Below are positions 1-5,834 of a DNA stretch of 8,434 nucleotides, piece after piece. Position numbers and translations under genes: made by a program. The notes beneath the pieces were generated by a model that saw nothing but the letters and a program-made list of their open reading frames with translations, ran no database searches and was not told where the DNA came from. Within the stretch, counting starts at the first letter, position 1; each line of letters starts with the position of its first letter. Source of the DNA: Bacteroidota bacterium (GTDB taxonomy: Bacteria > Bacteroidota > Bacteroidia > Chitinophagales > UBA2359); assembly GCA_020627525.1 (NCBI GenBank), contig JAHDGP010000188.1, positions 1-8,434 on the forward strand, written 5' to 3'.

Positions 1-30
1 AACCTCGTTGGTGTTGAAACCTCGTTGGTG
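1..30. repeat. partial 17-bp-period tandem repeat at the window edge
   Basis: The 13-mer AACCTCGTTGGTG occurs at 1-13 and again at 18-30, separated by TTGA, giving a period of 17 bp and about 1.8 visible units. The array is cut by the window start, so its full length is unknown. It lies directly past the stop codon of the minus-strand CPBP gene. Seen: the exact repeat. Inferred: it is the end of a longer intergenic tandem array. The 17-bp period is too short for a CRISPR repeat plus spacer. Confidence 0.6.
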
Positions 31-34
31 AGAA

Positions 35-757
35 TTATTTTAAAAAATACATCTCCCTACTATAAAACACAGAATAAAAGTCTGTCGAAATAGCCAATAC
101 AGAATGGGTAATAAAAGCAAACCAAAGATTTCCAGTTAACAAGGTTATATAACACAGCAGGAATCCATAAGGAAAGCAGCCTATCGTTTCGGTAAAACCT
201 TTAGGTATATGGGCTAATGCGTAAAAAGCTATATTAATAACAACAGCAGGCCAGAAGCCCAGATATTTAAAGCATGTTATTAGTAAAATGCCCCTAAACA
301 AGAATTCATAAGCAAAAAGATAAGCCAGCCAAGAAATTGTATTCAATAAGATGACTTTTTTACTCCAACTTTTAACCCTAAGAGGTGGATATACTTCTAG
401 TTTGGAAGGTGTGTTGGCAGCAAAAAAGTTTGCAACCAAAAAAAATAGACTTAAACCAACAGTCCATTTACAGGTAAGAGCTAAATTGTCAAAATTCAAT
501 CCTAATTCTTTTAAAGAGAAAGGGAGAAATAAAAGAGCGATAATCGTTGGTATTATCCCTAAAATTAAAGCACCACAAAGCCTTTTGAACACAATCCAGT
601 TCAGCCAAGCATCGTTATTTTCATATGTTTTGAAAAACCAGATTCTTTTTTGCTCATCTTGTGATACAAACCAGTAAATTATAAATCCTAAAGAAGCAAG
701 AAGCAAACTGATAACCAAATAAAGGTCATTATCATTGATTTGAAATACATTACTCAT
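35..757 (-). CDS. CPBP-family (Abi/CAAX-protease-like) membrane protein, variant active site
   Basis: Multi-pass membrane protein of 240 residues resembling the CPBP/Rce1 intramembrane metalloprotease family. Numbering from the ATG at 757, the signature helix reads YEFLFRG (Y150, E151, R155), followed by YALAH (H183) and FITHSVLA (H218). In family members the motifs are EExxxR, FxxxH and HxxxN. Here the first Glu is Tyr, the Phe of motif 2 is Tyr, and the Asn four residues after the last His is Ala. Family members act in prenyl-protein processing, bacteriocin self-immunity or regulated proteolysis; no substrate can be named here. The reading frame also opens at a TTG (778), but the ATG at 757 is preferred because it starts just before the first hydrophobic segment and lies 9 bp after a promoter-like box. 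No operon partner is visible; the next gene is divergent. Fold assignment is fairly safe, catalytic activity is doubtful. Confidence 0.72.
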   Translation of the reverse strand: MSNVFQINDNDLYLVISLLLASLGFIIYWFVSQDEQKRIWFFKTYENNDAWLNWIVFKRLCGALILGIIPTIIALLFLPFSLKELGLNFDNLALTCKWTVGLSLFFLVANFFAANTPSKLEVYPPLRVKSWSKKVILLNTISWLAYLFAYEFLFRGILLITCFKYLGFWPAVVINIAFYALAHIPKGFTETIGCFPYGFLLCYITLLTGNLWFAFITHSVLAISTDFYSVFYSREMYFLK

Positions 758-766
758 AAGCGAGCG

Positions 767-774
767 CAAAAATA
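767..774 (-). promoter_or_regulatory. candidate -7 box for the CPBP gene
   Basis: On the minus strand this reads TATTTTTG, an exact match to the Bacteroidota -7 consensus TAnnTTTG. It ends 9 bp before the ATG at 757, which would give a very short 5' leader. No TTG at the expected -33 distance was found, so this is a weak call in AT-rich DNA. Confidence 0.3.
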
Positions 775-946
775 GCAAAAAGACTGATGTTGAATCCCTT
801 AACTAAACTTAAAAATAGAGACAAAGCCATTACTTATAAGTCTGAAATGTGAATTCTTTTGCCAATTTTAAAACAATAGTTTTTAATTTTATCAAATTGA
901 ATCTAAAAGCGTATAAAAATTAAACATTAAAAAAAATTCAACAATA

Positions 947-1555
947 ATGAGAATTCTAAAAATATTGGTTTTGCTTTTGACTCTTTTTCTTTTTGTACAA
1001 GTAGATACTACTGCTCAAAAAACAAGAACAGGGCAAACAAATTCATCTAATAATCTAGGAAAAGGATTGACAGGAAAGAAACAGTTTGATTGGGGAAGAG
1101 TGTTTCTAGGTGGTACTTTTGGTGGAAATTTAGGGTTTTCAAGTGGAGGAAATAGTGCACAATTTCTTGAGCTTTCTCCGATTGTTGGTTATAGACTTAC
1201 CGATAAGTTTTCGGCTGGTGTAGGACCGATATTTAACTACTTCAAAAGACCAAACTTTGATGGACAAACTATTTGGGGGACAAGAGCCTTGGCGAGATAT
1301 TCAATTATGCAAAACATCTTTCTAGGTGCCGAAATTTCTAATATTTGGTTTAAATGTAATAATGTCACAGAATCTATTAGAAGCCTTCCAATTGGAGGAG
1401 GTTACAGACAAAGAATGGTTGGAAGATCAAGCTTTATAGCAGAAGTGATGTATGACATACTTTATAAAGCCGATGGTGGTACTGCCAATAATCCTTGTGT
1501 ATTTGATCCTGGAACAGGCTTAATTTATAGAGTTGGATTTAATGTTGGTTTCTAG
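947..1555 (+). CDS. secreted protein, probable small outer-membrane beta-barrel
   Basis: Protein of 202 residues. The N-terminus is a clear signal peptide: MRILK, then a hydrophobic run to about residue 18, and a likely cleavage near A23/Q24 (TTAQ-KT). After a polar linker (24-48, rich in Asn, Ser, Gly and Lys) come alternating amphipathic segments with Gly turns and aromatic residues: VFLGGTFGGNLGF, FLELSPIVGYRL, KFSAGVGPIFNYF, TRALARYSI, IFLGAEISNIWF, SSFIAEVMYDILY. It ends YRVGFNVGF, a C-terminal Phe strand typical of outer-membrane barrels. The layout suggests about eight strands, as in the OmpA/OmpW-like small porin fold common in Bacteroidota. Two cysteines (137 and 184) could form a disulfide. 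The ATG at 947 gives a proper signal peptide and is preceded by an A-rich stretch rather than a Shine-Dalgarno site. Substrate and role are unknown. Confidence 0.75.
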   Translation: MRILKILVLLLTLFLFVQVDTTAQKTRTGQTNSSNNLGKGLTGKKQFDWGRVFLGGTFGGNLGFSSGGNSAQFLELSPIVGYRLTDKFSAGVGPIFNYFKRPNFDGQTIWGTRALARYSIMQNIFLGAEISNIWFKCNNVTESIRSLPIGGGYRQRMVGRSSFIAEVMYDILYKADGGTANNPCVFDPGTGLIYRVGFNVGF

Positions 1556-1581
1556 ATACTAGCTTGTTGAATATTTTAAAA

Positions 1582-1612
1582 CTTGACAAATGAACCTGAA
1601 TGTATTAATTTG
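1582..1612 (+). promoter_or_regulatory. candidate promoter of the iscA-family gene
   Basis: CTTG at 1582-1585 is followed after 19 bp by TTAATTTG at 1605-1612, one mismatch from TAnnTTTG. The spacing fits the Bacteroidota -33/-7 arrangement. Transcription would start near 1617, giving a leader of about 20 nt before the ATG at 1639. This placement also argues against the TTG at 1615 as the start codon. Confidence 0.42.
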
Positions 1613-1638
1613 GGTTGTATAATAACAATTACAATTTT

Positions 1639-1965
1639 ATGATTTACGTAACAGACAAAGCTAAAAGCAGAATACAATCAATACGAGAGGCGGAAAAAGG
1701 ATCAGACGACAGCTTTTTAAGAGTATCTGTTGTTAGTGGTGGTTGTTCTGGCTTATCCTATAAAATTGACTTTGACAATGAGTTAAAAGAAAATGATCAA
1801 GTTTTTGAGGACAATGGAGAAAAAGTTGTAACGGACTTGAAAAGTATGCTCTATCTTTTCGATACGACTCTAGATTTTTCGGCTGGTCTCAATGGAAAAG
1901 GTTTTTTCTTTGAAAACCCAAATGCTTCGAGAACCTGCAGTTGTGGGGAGAGCTTTTCGGTGTAA
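1639..1965 (+). CDS. iscA: A-type iron-sulfur cluster carrier, IscA/HesB family
   Basis: Cytoplasmic protein of 108 residues that, by family, binds an Fe-S cluster or iron and passes it to apo-proteins. The three conserved cysteines are present: C36 in SGGCSGLSY, and C100 and C102 in RTCSCGESFSV, giving Cys-x63-Cys-x-Cys. The family stretch before them, GLNGKGFFFENPNAS, is intact, and the length is normal. The start is the ATG at 1639 (MIYVTDKAK); an upstream TTG at 1615 would add eight Asn/Tyr-rich residues that family members lack. No sufBCD, iscS or iscU neighbour is visible, so it stands as a single gene with its own promoter candidate. The symbol is a family-level choice: IscA, SufA and ErpA cannot be separated from sequence alone. 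The family assignment is secure. Confidence 0.93.
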   Translation: MIYVTDKAKSRIQSIREAEKGSDDSFLRVSVVSGGCSGLSYKIDFDNELKENDQVFEDNGEKVVTDLKSMLYLFDTTLDFSAGLNGKGFFFENPNASRTCSCGESFSV

Positions 1966-1967
1966 AT

Positions 1968-2120
1968 TTTTTCAAAGCCTGTCATTCCAGAATTTCCGAA
2001 TGCGAAGCAGAAGAAATTTCTGGAATCTCGTTGCGAGTTTAGTCTGAGTCTTCATGGGGATTCCAGACATTTTTTTACAGCTTCGTTTTAAAAAAATTTG
2101 GAAAGACGAGCTTTGAAAAA
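1968..2120. repeat. MITE/REP-like structured element between convergent genes
   Basis: A 153-bp block is bounded by a perfect 11-bp inverted repeat, TTTTTCAAAGC (1968-1978) and GCTTTGAAAAA (2110-2120). The match extends inward to 21 bp with 18 identities (1968-1988 against 2100-2120). Inside are three further stems: ATTCCAGAATTTC (1984-1996) with GAAATTTCTGGAAT (2013-2026), one base bulged; CTCG-TTG-CGAG (2027-2037); and GTCTGAGTC (2042-2050) with GATTCCAGAC (2059-2068). It fills almost exactly the gap between the stop codons of iscA and pgsA and has no coding capacity. GGTGT abuts the right end (2121-2125) and also occurs at 1959-1963, four bases away from the left end, so a target-site duplication is only suggestive. 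The mobile-element reading is an inference until other genomic copies are found. Confidence 0.6.
2042..2076 (+). terminator. candidate rho-independent terminator of iscA
   Basis: The stem GTCTGAGTC/GATTCCAGAC (2042-2050 with 2059-2068, one bulged C and one G-T pair) is followed by A and then seven T residues (2070-2076) on the plus strand. It lies about 77 bp after the iscA stop, inside the structured element. No comparable T-tailed hairpin was seen for the converging pgsA transcript. Confidence 0.45.
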
Positions 2121-2124
2121 GGTG

Positions 2125-2697
2125 TTAAACGATCGTACTTATCGCTTTTCTGTTTCTAACAAAAAATTCAATACCAGAATAAACGGAAATAAAGACTGCC
2201 CATAAAAGCAAGCTCCAGATGGTATTGTTGATGAAGGTTTCCCCAAACTGCTCGTTTAGTGGGCTGATATAAATTAAGATCGCATAGATAATGATTAGAA
2301 CCATTGATTGAGATACGGTTTTGACCTTTCCCGAACGACTGGCTGAGATAACTACTTTTTTAGGCAGTAGTAGTAACCTTATTACTGTTAGAATAATTTC
2401 TCTACTGATAATAATTGAAGTAAACAGGACAGGAATGATACCATTATAAGTAAAAACAATGAATACACCCATTATCAGAATTTTATCCGCAATGGGGTCA
2501 ATGATTCTTCCAAAGTTGGTTTCTATTTTCCATTTTCTAGCTAAATATCCATCCACAATATCTGATATTGAGGCAAATACAAACAATGCAAGAGAAATCA
2601 TTAATGGGTTGGGTTTGAGTTGGACCGCGTAATAGCCGCATAGAATGGCTATAGGAATCCTGAGAACAGTCAGTATATTTGGTATATGCCTTTTCAT
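2125..2697 (-). CDS. pgsA: CDP-diacylglycerol--glycerol-3-phosphate 3-phosphatidyltransferase
   Basis: Inner-membrane enzyme of 190 residues that joins CDP-diacylglycerol and sn-glycerol 3-phosphate to phosphatidylglycerophosphate, the committed step to phosphatidylglycerol and cardiolipin. The CDP-alcohol phosphotransferase signature D-x2-DG-x2-AR-x8-G-x3-D-x3-D is complete: D46, D49, G50, A53, R54, G63, D67, D71. The N-terminal PNILTVLRI is typical of PgsA, and the rest is hydrophobic, consistent with about six membrane helices. Length is normal. The start is the ATG at 2697 (MKRHIPN). Upstream on the same strand is aspS, separated by a strong hairpin, so pgsA is probably transcribed from its own promoter. 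Another CDP-alcohol transferase substrate cannot be strictly excluded, but the N-terminal motif favours PgsA. Confidence 0.92.
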   Translation of the reverse strand: MKRHIPNILTVLRIPIAILCGYYAVQLKPNPLMISLALFVFASISDIVDGYLARKWKIETNFGRIIDPIADKILIMGVFIVFTYNGIIPVLFTSIIISREIILTVIRLLLLPKKVVISASRSGKVKTVSQSMVLIIIYAILIYISPLNEQFGETFINNTIWSLLLWAVFISVYSGIEFFVRNRKAISTIV

Positions 2698-2706
2698 TAA
2701 TGTTTA

Positions 2707-2714
2707 CAAATGTA
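2707..2714 (-). promoter_or_regulatory. candidate -7 box for pgsA
   Basis: On the minus strand this is TACATTTG, an exact TAnnTTTG match ending 9 bp before the pgsA ATG at 2697. It lies downstream of the aspS terminator hairpin, as expected for a separate pgsA promoter. No clear -33 TTG at 19-21 bp is present. It implies a leader of only a few nucleotides. Confidence 0.38.
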
Positions 2715-2769
2715 GTATTGAAAATTTAGAAGATATGAAATATTGTGATCAAAGTCAGCAATAAAACAA

Positions 2770-2806
2770 AATCCGCTCTAATACTTAGAGCGGATTCGGT
2801 TTTTTT
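2770..2806. terminator. perfect 12-bp hairpin terminator between aspS and pgsA
   Basis: AATCCGCTCTAA (2770-2781) and TTAGAGCGGATT (2785-2796) form a perfect 12-bp stem with a 3-nt TAC loop. On the minus strand, the direction of aspS, the stem starts 45 nt after the aspS stop and is followed by TTTGTTTTAT. On the plus strand it is followed by CGG and seven T (2800-2806). It therefore looks bidirectional and should separate aspS from pgsA transcription. The cleaner T-tract faces the strand with no gene upstream in this intergenic region. Confidence 0.85.
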
Positions 2807-2841
2807 GTCATTATATTTTAATAATAATTTAATATTATTTT

Positions 2842-4599
2842 TTATGCGTCTACTTTTTCAACTGAGCGAATGTACAATTCTTCGTATTGTTGTTGGTCGA
2901 TTCTTGAAGGCGTATCAATCATAACATCTCTACCTGAATTGTTTTTAGGGAAGGCGATGAAATCACGAATGGCATCAGCTCCACCCAACAAAGCACACAT
3001 TCTATCAAAACCAAAAGCAAGACCAGCGTGCGGAGGAGCACCAAATTCAAAAGCTCCCATCAAGAAACCGAATTTCTCAACAGATTCTTCTTCTGACATT
3101 CCTAAAAGCTGAAATACTCTCTCTTGCAAGCCTCTATCGTGTATTCTCACTGAACCACCACCCAATTCTGTTCCATTAAGCACCAAATCGTAAGCGTTTG
3201 CTCTCACTTCACCAGGAGCGGTATCCATTTTATCAAAATCTTCTGCCTTAGGAGAAGTGAATGGATGGTGACGCGCTACCCAACGTTCTTCTTCCTCTGC
3301 CCACTCTAACAATGGGAAATCCAATACCCAAAGGAATTTGTAATCATCTTTGCTACGCAAGCCCAATTGATTGCCCATTTCCAAACGCAATTCATTCAAT
3401 TGTTTTCTAGCTTTTTCAACTTCACCAGAAATTACCAACATCAAATCGCCAGGCTTAGCATTCATTTTTTCCACCCAAGCTTTCAGTGCATCTTGATCGA
3501 AAAATTTATCTACAGAAGATTTAAAAGAACCATCTTCATTGCATTTTACATAAACCAAACCTTTTGCACCAATTTGAGGTCTTTTCACAAAGTCAGTCAA
3601 AGCATCCAATTGTTTTCTAGTGTAGGAAGCACAGCCTTCTGCACAAATTCCAACAACCAATTCAGCATCATCAAAAACTTTAAAGCCTTTGTTTTGCGCA
3701 ACATCGTTTAGCTCAACGAAGGTCATTCCAAAACGAATATCTGGCTTGTCAGAACCATATAAACGCATAGCATCGGCGTAAGTCATTCTCGGTACATCCT
3801 CAATTTCAATATTGTGAACATATTTCATAATGTGCTTCATCAAACCTTCAAAGGTGTTCAAAACATCTTCTTGCTCAACGAAAGTCATTTCGCAATCTAT
3901 CTGTGTAAATTCTGGCTGACGGTCTGCTCTTAAGTCTTCGTCTCTAAAGCAACGCACTATCTGATAATATCTATCATAGCCAGCTACCATCAATAACTGT
4001 TTGAAAGTTTGTGGTGATTGAGGCAAAGCGTAAAATTGACCAGGATTCATTCTTGATGGAACCACAAAATCTCTTGCTCCTTCAGGCGTAGAACGAATTA
4101 AAACTGGTGTTTCTACTTCCAAAAAGTCCATTCCATTTAAATAACTCCTAACTTCTTGAGCGATTTTATGACGCAGCATAATGTTTTGTTGAACAATAGG
4201 GCGTCTCAAATCCAAGTAACGGTATTTCATTCTCACATCTTCCCCACCATCAGATTCATCTTCAATGGTAAAAGGAGGTGTTTTTGAAGCATTCAGAATA
4301 TTCAATTCAGAAGCAATCAATTCAACATTTCCCGTAGCCATTTTATCGTTTTTGGCTTTTCTTTCCTCAACGGTACCTTTCACTTGAATAACAAACTCTC
4401 TACCCAACTTTTTAGCACGATCACACAAGTCAGCGTCTGCATCATTATTAAAAACAAGTTGTGTAATGCCGTAACGATCTCGCAGATCGACGAAAACCAT
4501 TCCACCTAATTCTCTCGTTTTTTGGACCCAACCAGCGAGGGTCACTTCTTGGCTAGCGTGTTCTAAACGCAATTCGCCGCAGTTGTGTGTTCTGTACAT
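2842..4599 (-). CDS. aspS: aspartyl-tRNA synthetase, bacterial type
   Basis: Cytoplasmic class II synthetase of 585 residues that charges tRNA-Asp with aspartate. An N-terminal OB-fold anticodon-binding domain (about 1-105, with [11 protein letters not shown]) is followed by the catalytic core. Core landmarks are the flipping-loop region with YRYLDLRRP (127-134), motif 1 around [20 protein letters not shown] (159-178), motif 2 [18 protein letters not shown] (218-235) and motif 3 GLAFGFDRM (526-534). The bacterial GAD insertion domain lies at about 290-415. Length fits bacterial AspRS. Leu31 in RELGG, rather than His, is the residue associated with discriminating (tRNA-Asp only) enzymes in studies of bacterial AspRS, so a discriminating enzyme is inferred. 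The start ATG at 4599 gives the usual N-terminus [11 protein letters not shown] terminator follows the gene, and a promoter candidate lies about 165 bp upstream. Confidence 0.98.
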   Translation of the reverse strand: MYRTHNCGELRLEHASQEVTLAGWVQKTRELGGMVFVDLRDRYGITQLVFNNDADADLCDRAKKLGREFVIQVKGTVEERKAKNDKMATGNVELIASELNILNASKTPPFTIEDESDGGEDVRMKYRYLDLRRPIVQQNIMLRHKIAQEVRSYLNGMDFLEVETPVLIRSTPEGARDFVVPSRMNPGQFYALPQSPQTFKQLLMVAGYDRYYQIVRCFRDEDLRADRQPEFTQIDCEMTFVEQEDVLNTFEGLMKHIMKYVHNIEIEDVPRMTYADAMRLYGSDKPDIRFGMTFVELNDVAQNKGFKVFDDAELVVGICAEGCASYTRKQLDALTDFVKRPQIGAKGLVYVKCNEDGSFKSSVDKFFDQDALKAWVEKMNAKPGDLMLVISGEVEKARKQLNELRLEMGNQLGLRSKDDYKFLWVLDFPLLEWAEEEERWVARHHPFTSPKAEDFDKMDTAPGEVRANAYDLVLNGTELGGGSVRIHDRGLQERVFQLLGMSEEESVEKFGFLMGAFEFGAPPHAGLAFGFDRMCALLGGADAIRDFIAFPKNNSGRDVMIDTPSRIDQQQYEELYIRSVEKVDA

Positions 4600-4762
4600 T
4601 TTTTTATATTTGAATAAATTATTTATGTGCTAAGCAACTGATTGAAGTTTAAATCAATCTTAGTTCTATAGCTATTAAGTTATTAGCATTATTAAACTGA
4701 TAAATAAAGGAAATGGTTCATTTACAATGAAGTCATACCACCTTATTTAGGTTTTTGAAACG

Positions 4763-4793
4763 CAAAAGTACGGATTCTGTTGCAAATCCACAA
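4763..4793 (-). promoter_or_regulatory. promoter candidate for aspS
   Basis: Reading the minus strand, TTG (4793-4791) is followed after 20 bp by TACTTTTG (4770-4763), an exact TAnnTTTG box. Both elements and the spacing fit the Bacteroidota sigma-ABfr consensus. Transcription would begin near 4757 and give a leader of roughly 158 nt before the ATG at 4599. This is the best-supported promoter in the window. Confidence 0.55.
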
Positions 4794-4821
4794 TAAAGAG
4801 CATGTTGGGGTTTGCTATTTA

Positions 4822-4846
4822 GGGCTTAAAATACAATTTTAAGCTC
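4822..4846. repeat. palindrome upstream of the 4908 gene
   Basis: GCTTAAAA (4824-4831) and TTTTAAGC (4837-4844) form a perfect 8-bp inverted repeat around the 5-nt spacer TACAA. It extends by a G-T and a G-C pair to 4822-4846. It lies 61 bp before the ATG at 4908 and 29 bp beyond the aspS -33 element. It could be an operator or an RNA hairpin; it has no T-tract of the kind needed for a terminator. Confidence 0.5.
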
Positions 4847-4907
4847 CTAGTCATGTATTGCCCGATTCGCAAATCATACACTTGTTCCTAACCAAAACCA
4901 TTTTAAA

Positions 4908-5801
4908 ATGAACTATTTACAAACACGTAATAAGCTGGATCGCCAATTGATTTATTGGGTGATTTTCTTGTGTTTTGCCTATCAATACAAGGCAGTGGCT
5001 TGTGGGTTTTTAGGAATTATTTGTGGTATTGAATTTATATGTTACACAATGGTTCATGGGATAAGTACCAATCATTGGTTTGAAACCTTAATTTATGCAC
5101 CTTTGATGTGGATAACCGTTTCTCAAATAAATGAGATAGTATTTTTTCCAAAAGAAAATGACCTGTTTAATCAGGAGAGGAACAGACGTAAAAGGTTTGG
5201 ACAATTTTTATGCGCCATTTATTTATTTGGAATGGGCATCCACGTTACAAATACTTTGGAGCTGTATTCAAGAGAACATTTGGGTATTTTTGAAGGGGCG
5301 CTTTATGAACAAATTTTTTGGTTGGATGAAAAATTTAGCCACTGGATTCAAATTGGTGCGTTCTTTTTATTAATGACTTGGTTTATTCTCAATGACAGGT
5401 TGGACAGAGTACATGGAAGTTATGTCGCTATCTTCACAGGCATTTCGCATGGGGTGGAGCGTGGAATTAGAGTAATTGAGGGCAGTAGTGCCGTTCTGGC
5501 ATTGGCATTGACCGTCTTGATTTTTATAGCGACTATCTATCGTTGGCACATGCATAACAGAGATTTGAAAAGAAGTTGGGCTGATTTTTTCTTCAGACAC
5601 GGCTTGACTTTTTCAATAACAACTCCTTTGACAATTGTAATTTACAATTGGACTTTTAATGGATTTGTTCAGCCTTCAGAAATGGGCATAGATGCTTGGA
5701 AAGTTTTTGCTTTTAGTTTAATATTATTCTCAGTACTATTTATCTTTAGTATTGGAATGGATAAAGTGTTTTCTGTTAGGGTTGGGAAGAAAGTTGTTTA
5801 G
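4908..5801 (+). CDS. unrecognised multi-pass membrane protein with membrane-proximal His/Asp/Glu residues
   Basis: Protein of 297 residues with no family I can name. About eight or nine hydrophobic segments are visible: roughly 13-31, 33-50, 59-80, 98-117, 146-162, 171-190, 194-212, 232-250 and 264-288. There is no cleavable signal peptide. Polar residues cluster where helices are expected: FGMGIHVTNTLELY (H112, N115, E118), WLDEKFSHW (D140, E141, H145), GISHGVERG (H181, E184), and H231 at the start of a later helix. The spacing suggests a metal-binding or catalytic site in the membrane, as in the CREST hydrolase superfamily, but no specific relationship could be shown. The ATG at 4908 follows an A-rich stretch with no Shine-Dalgarno site. 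The next gene starts 33 bp downstream on the same strand, with no terminator between, so the two are probably co-transcribed. Function unknown. Confidence 0.78.
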   Translation: MNYLQTRNKLDRQLIYWVIFLCFAYQYKAVACGFLGIICGIEFICYTMVHGISTNHWFETLIYAPLMWITVSQINEIVFFPKENDLFNQERNRRKRFGQFLCAIYLFGMGIHVTNTLELYSREHLGIFEGALYEQIFWLDEKFSHWIQIGAFFLLMTWFILNDRLDRVHGSYVAIFTGISHGVERGIRVIEGSSAVLALALTVLIFIATIYRWHMHNRDLKRSWADFFFRHGLTFSITTPLTIVIYNWTFNGFVQPSEMGIDAWKVFAFSLILFSVLFIFSIGMDKVFSVRVGKKVV

Positions 5802-5834
5802 TGTTGTTGAGATATAATTAAGTATATTTAAGGC

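Larger units (their letters stand above)
4600..4907. other. divergent intergenic region upstream of aspS and the 4908 gene
   Basis: This 308-bp AT-rich stretch separates divergent genes. It contains the aspS promoter candidate (4763-4793) and two inverted repeats, GATTGA/TCAATC (4640-4645 and 4654-4659) and the longer palindrome at 4822-4846. The aspS leader would be about 158 nt and holds two tiny abutting minus-strand frames (4736-4722, MTSL; 4721-4692, MNHFLYLSV) that lack aspartate codons. For the plus-strand gene no convincing promoter was found; TTTG at 4811-4814 with TACAATTTT at 4832-4840 is a poor match. No RNA gene is recognisable. Confidence 0.6.

Noticed and set aside
1..30. GTTGAAAC within the left-edge repeat, a common end of CRISPR repeats
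   Set aside because: The repeat period is 17 bp with only a 4-bp gap between the repeated 13-mers, and no cas gene is present, so a CRISPR array is not supported.
351..677. 108-codon plus-strand frame
   Set aside because: It lies wholly antisense within the CPBP gene, which has clear membrane segments and family motifs.
758..778. N-terminal extension of the CPBP protein from a TTG codon
   Set aside because: It adds seven residues without family support, and it would place the start inside or upstream of the promoter-like box at 767-774.
1615..1638. N-terminal extension of the IscA protein from a TTG codon
   Set aside because: The extra Asn/Tyr-rich residues are absent from the family, and the TTG lies at the predicted transcription start.
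2870..3711. Plus-strand frames opposite aspS (2870-3112 and 3367-3711)
   Set aside because: They are antisense shadows of a complete aspartyl-tRNA synthetase gene and have no recognisable features.
4692..4736. Attenuator-type leader peptide for aspS
   Set aside because: The two tiny frames contain no aspartate codons and no terminator/antiterminator pair was seen, so aspartate-sensing attenuation is not supported.
5807..5830. Internal promoter before the 5835 gene (TTG at 5807, TATATTTA at 5823-5830)
   Set aside because: The spacer is only 13 bp, the box has a mismatch, and the start site would fall on the start codon.
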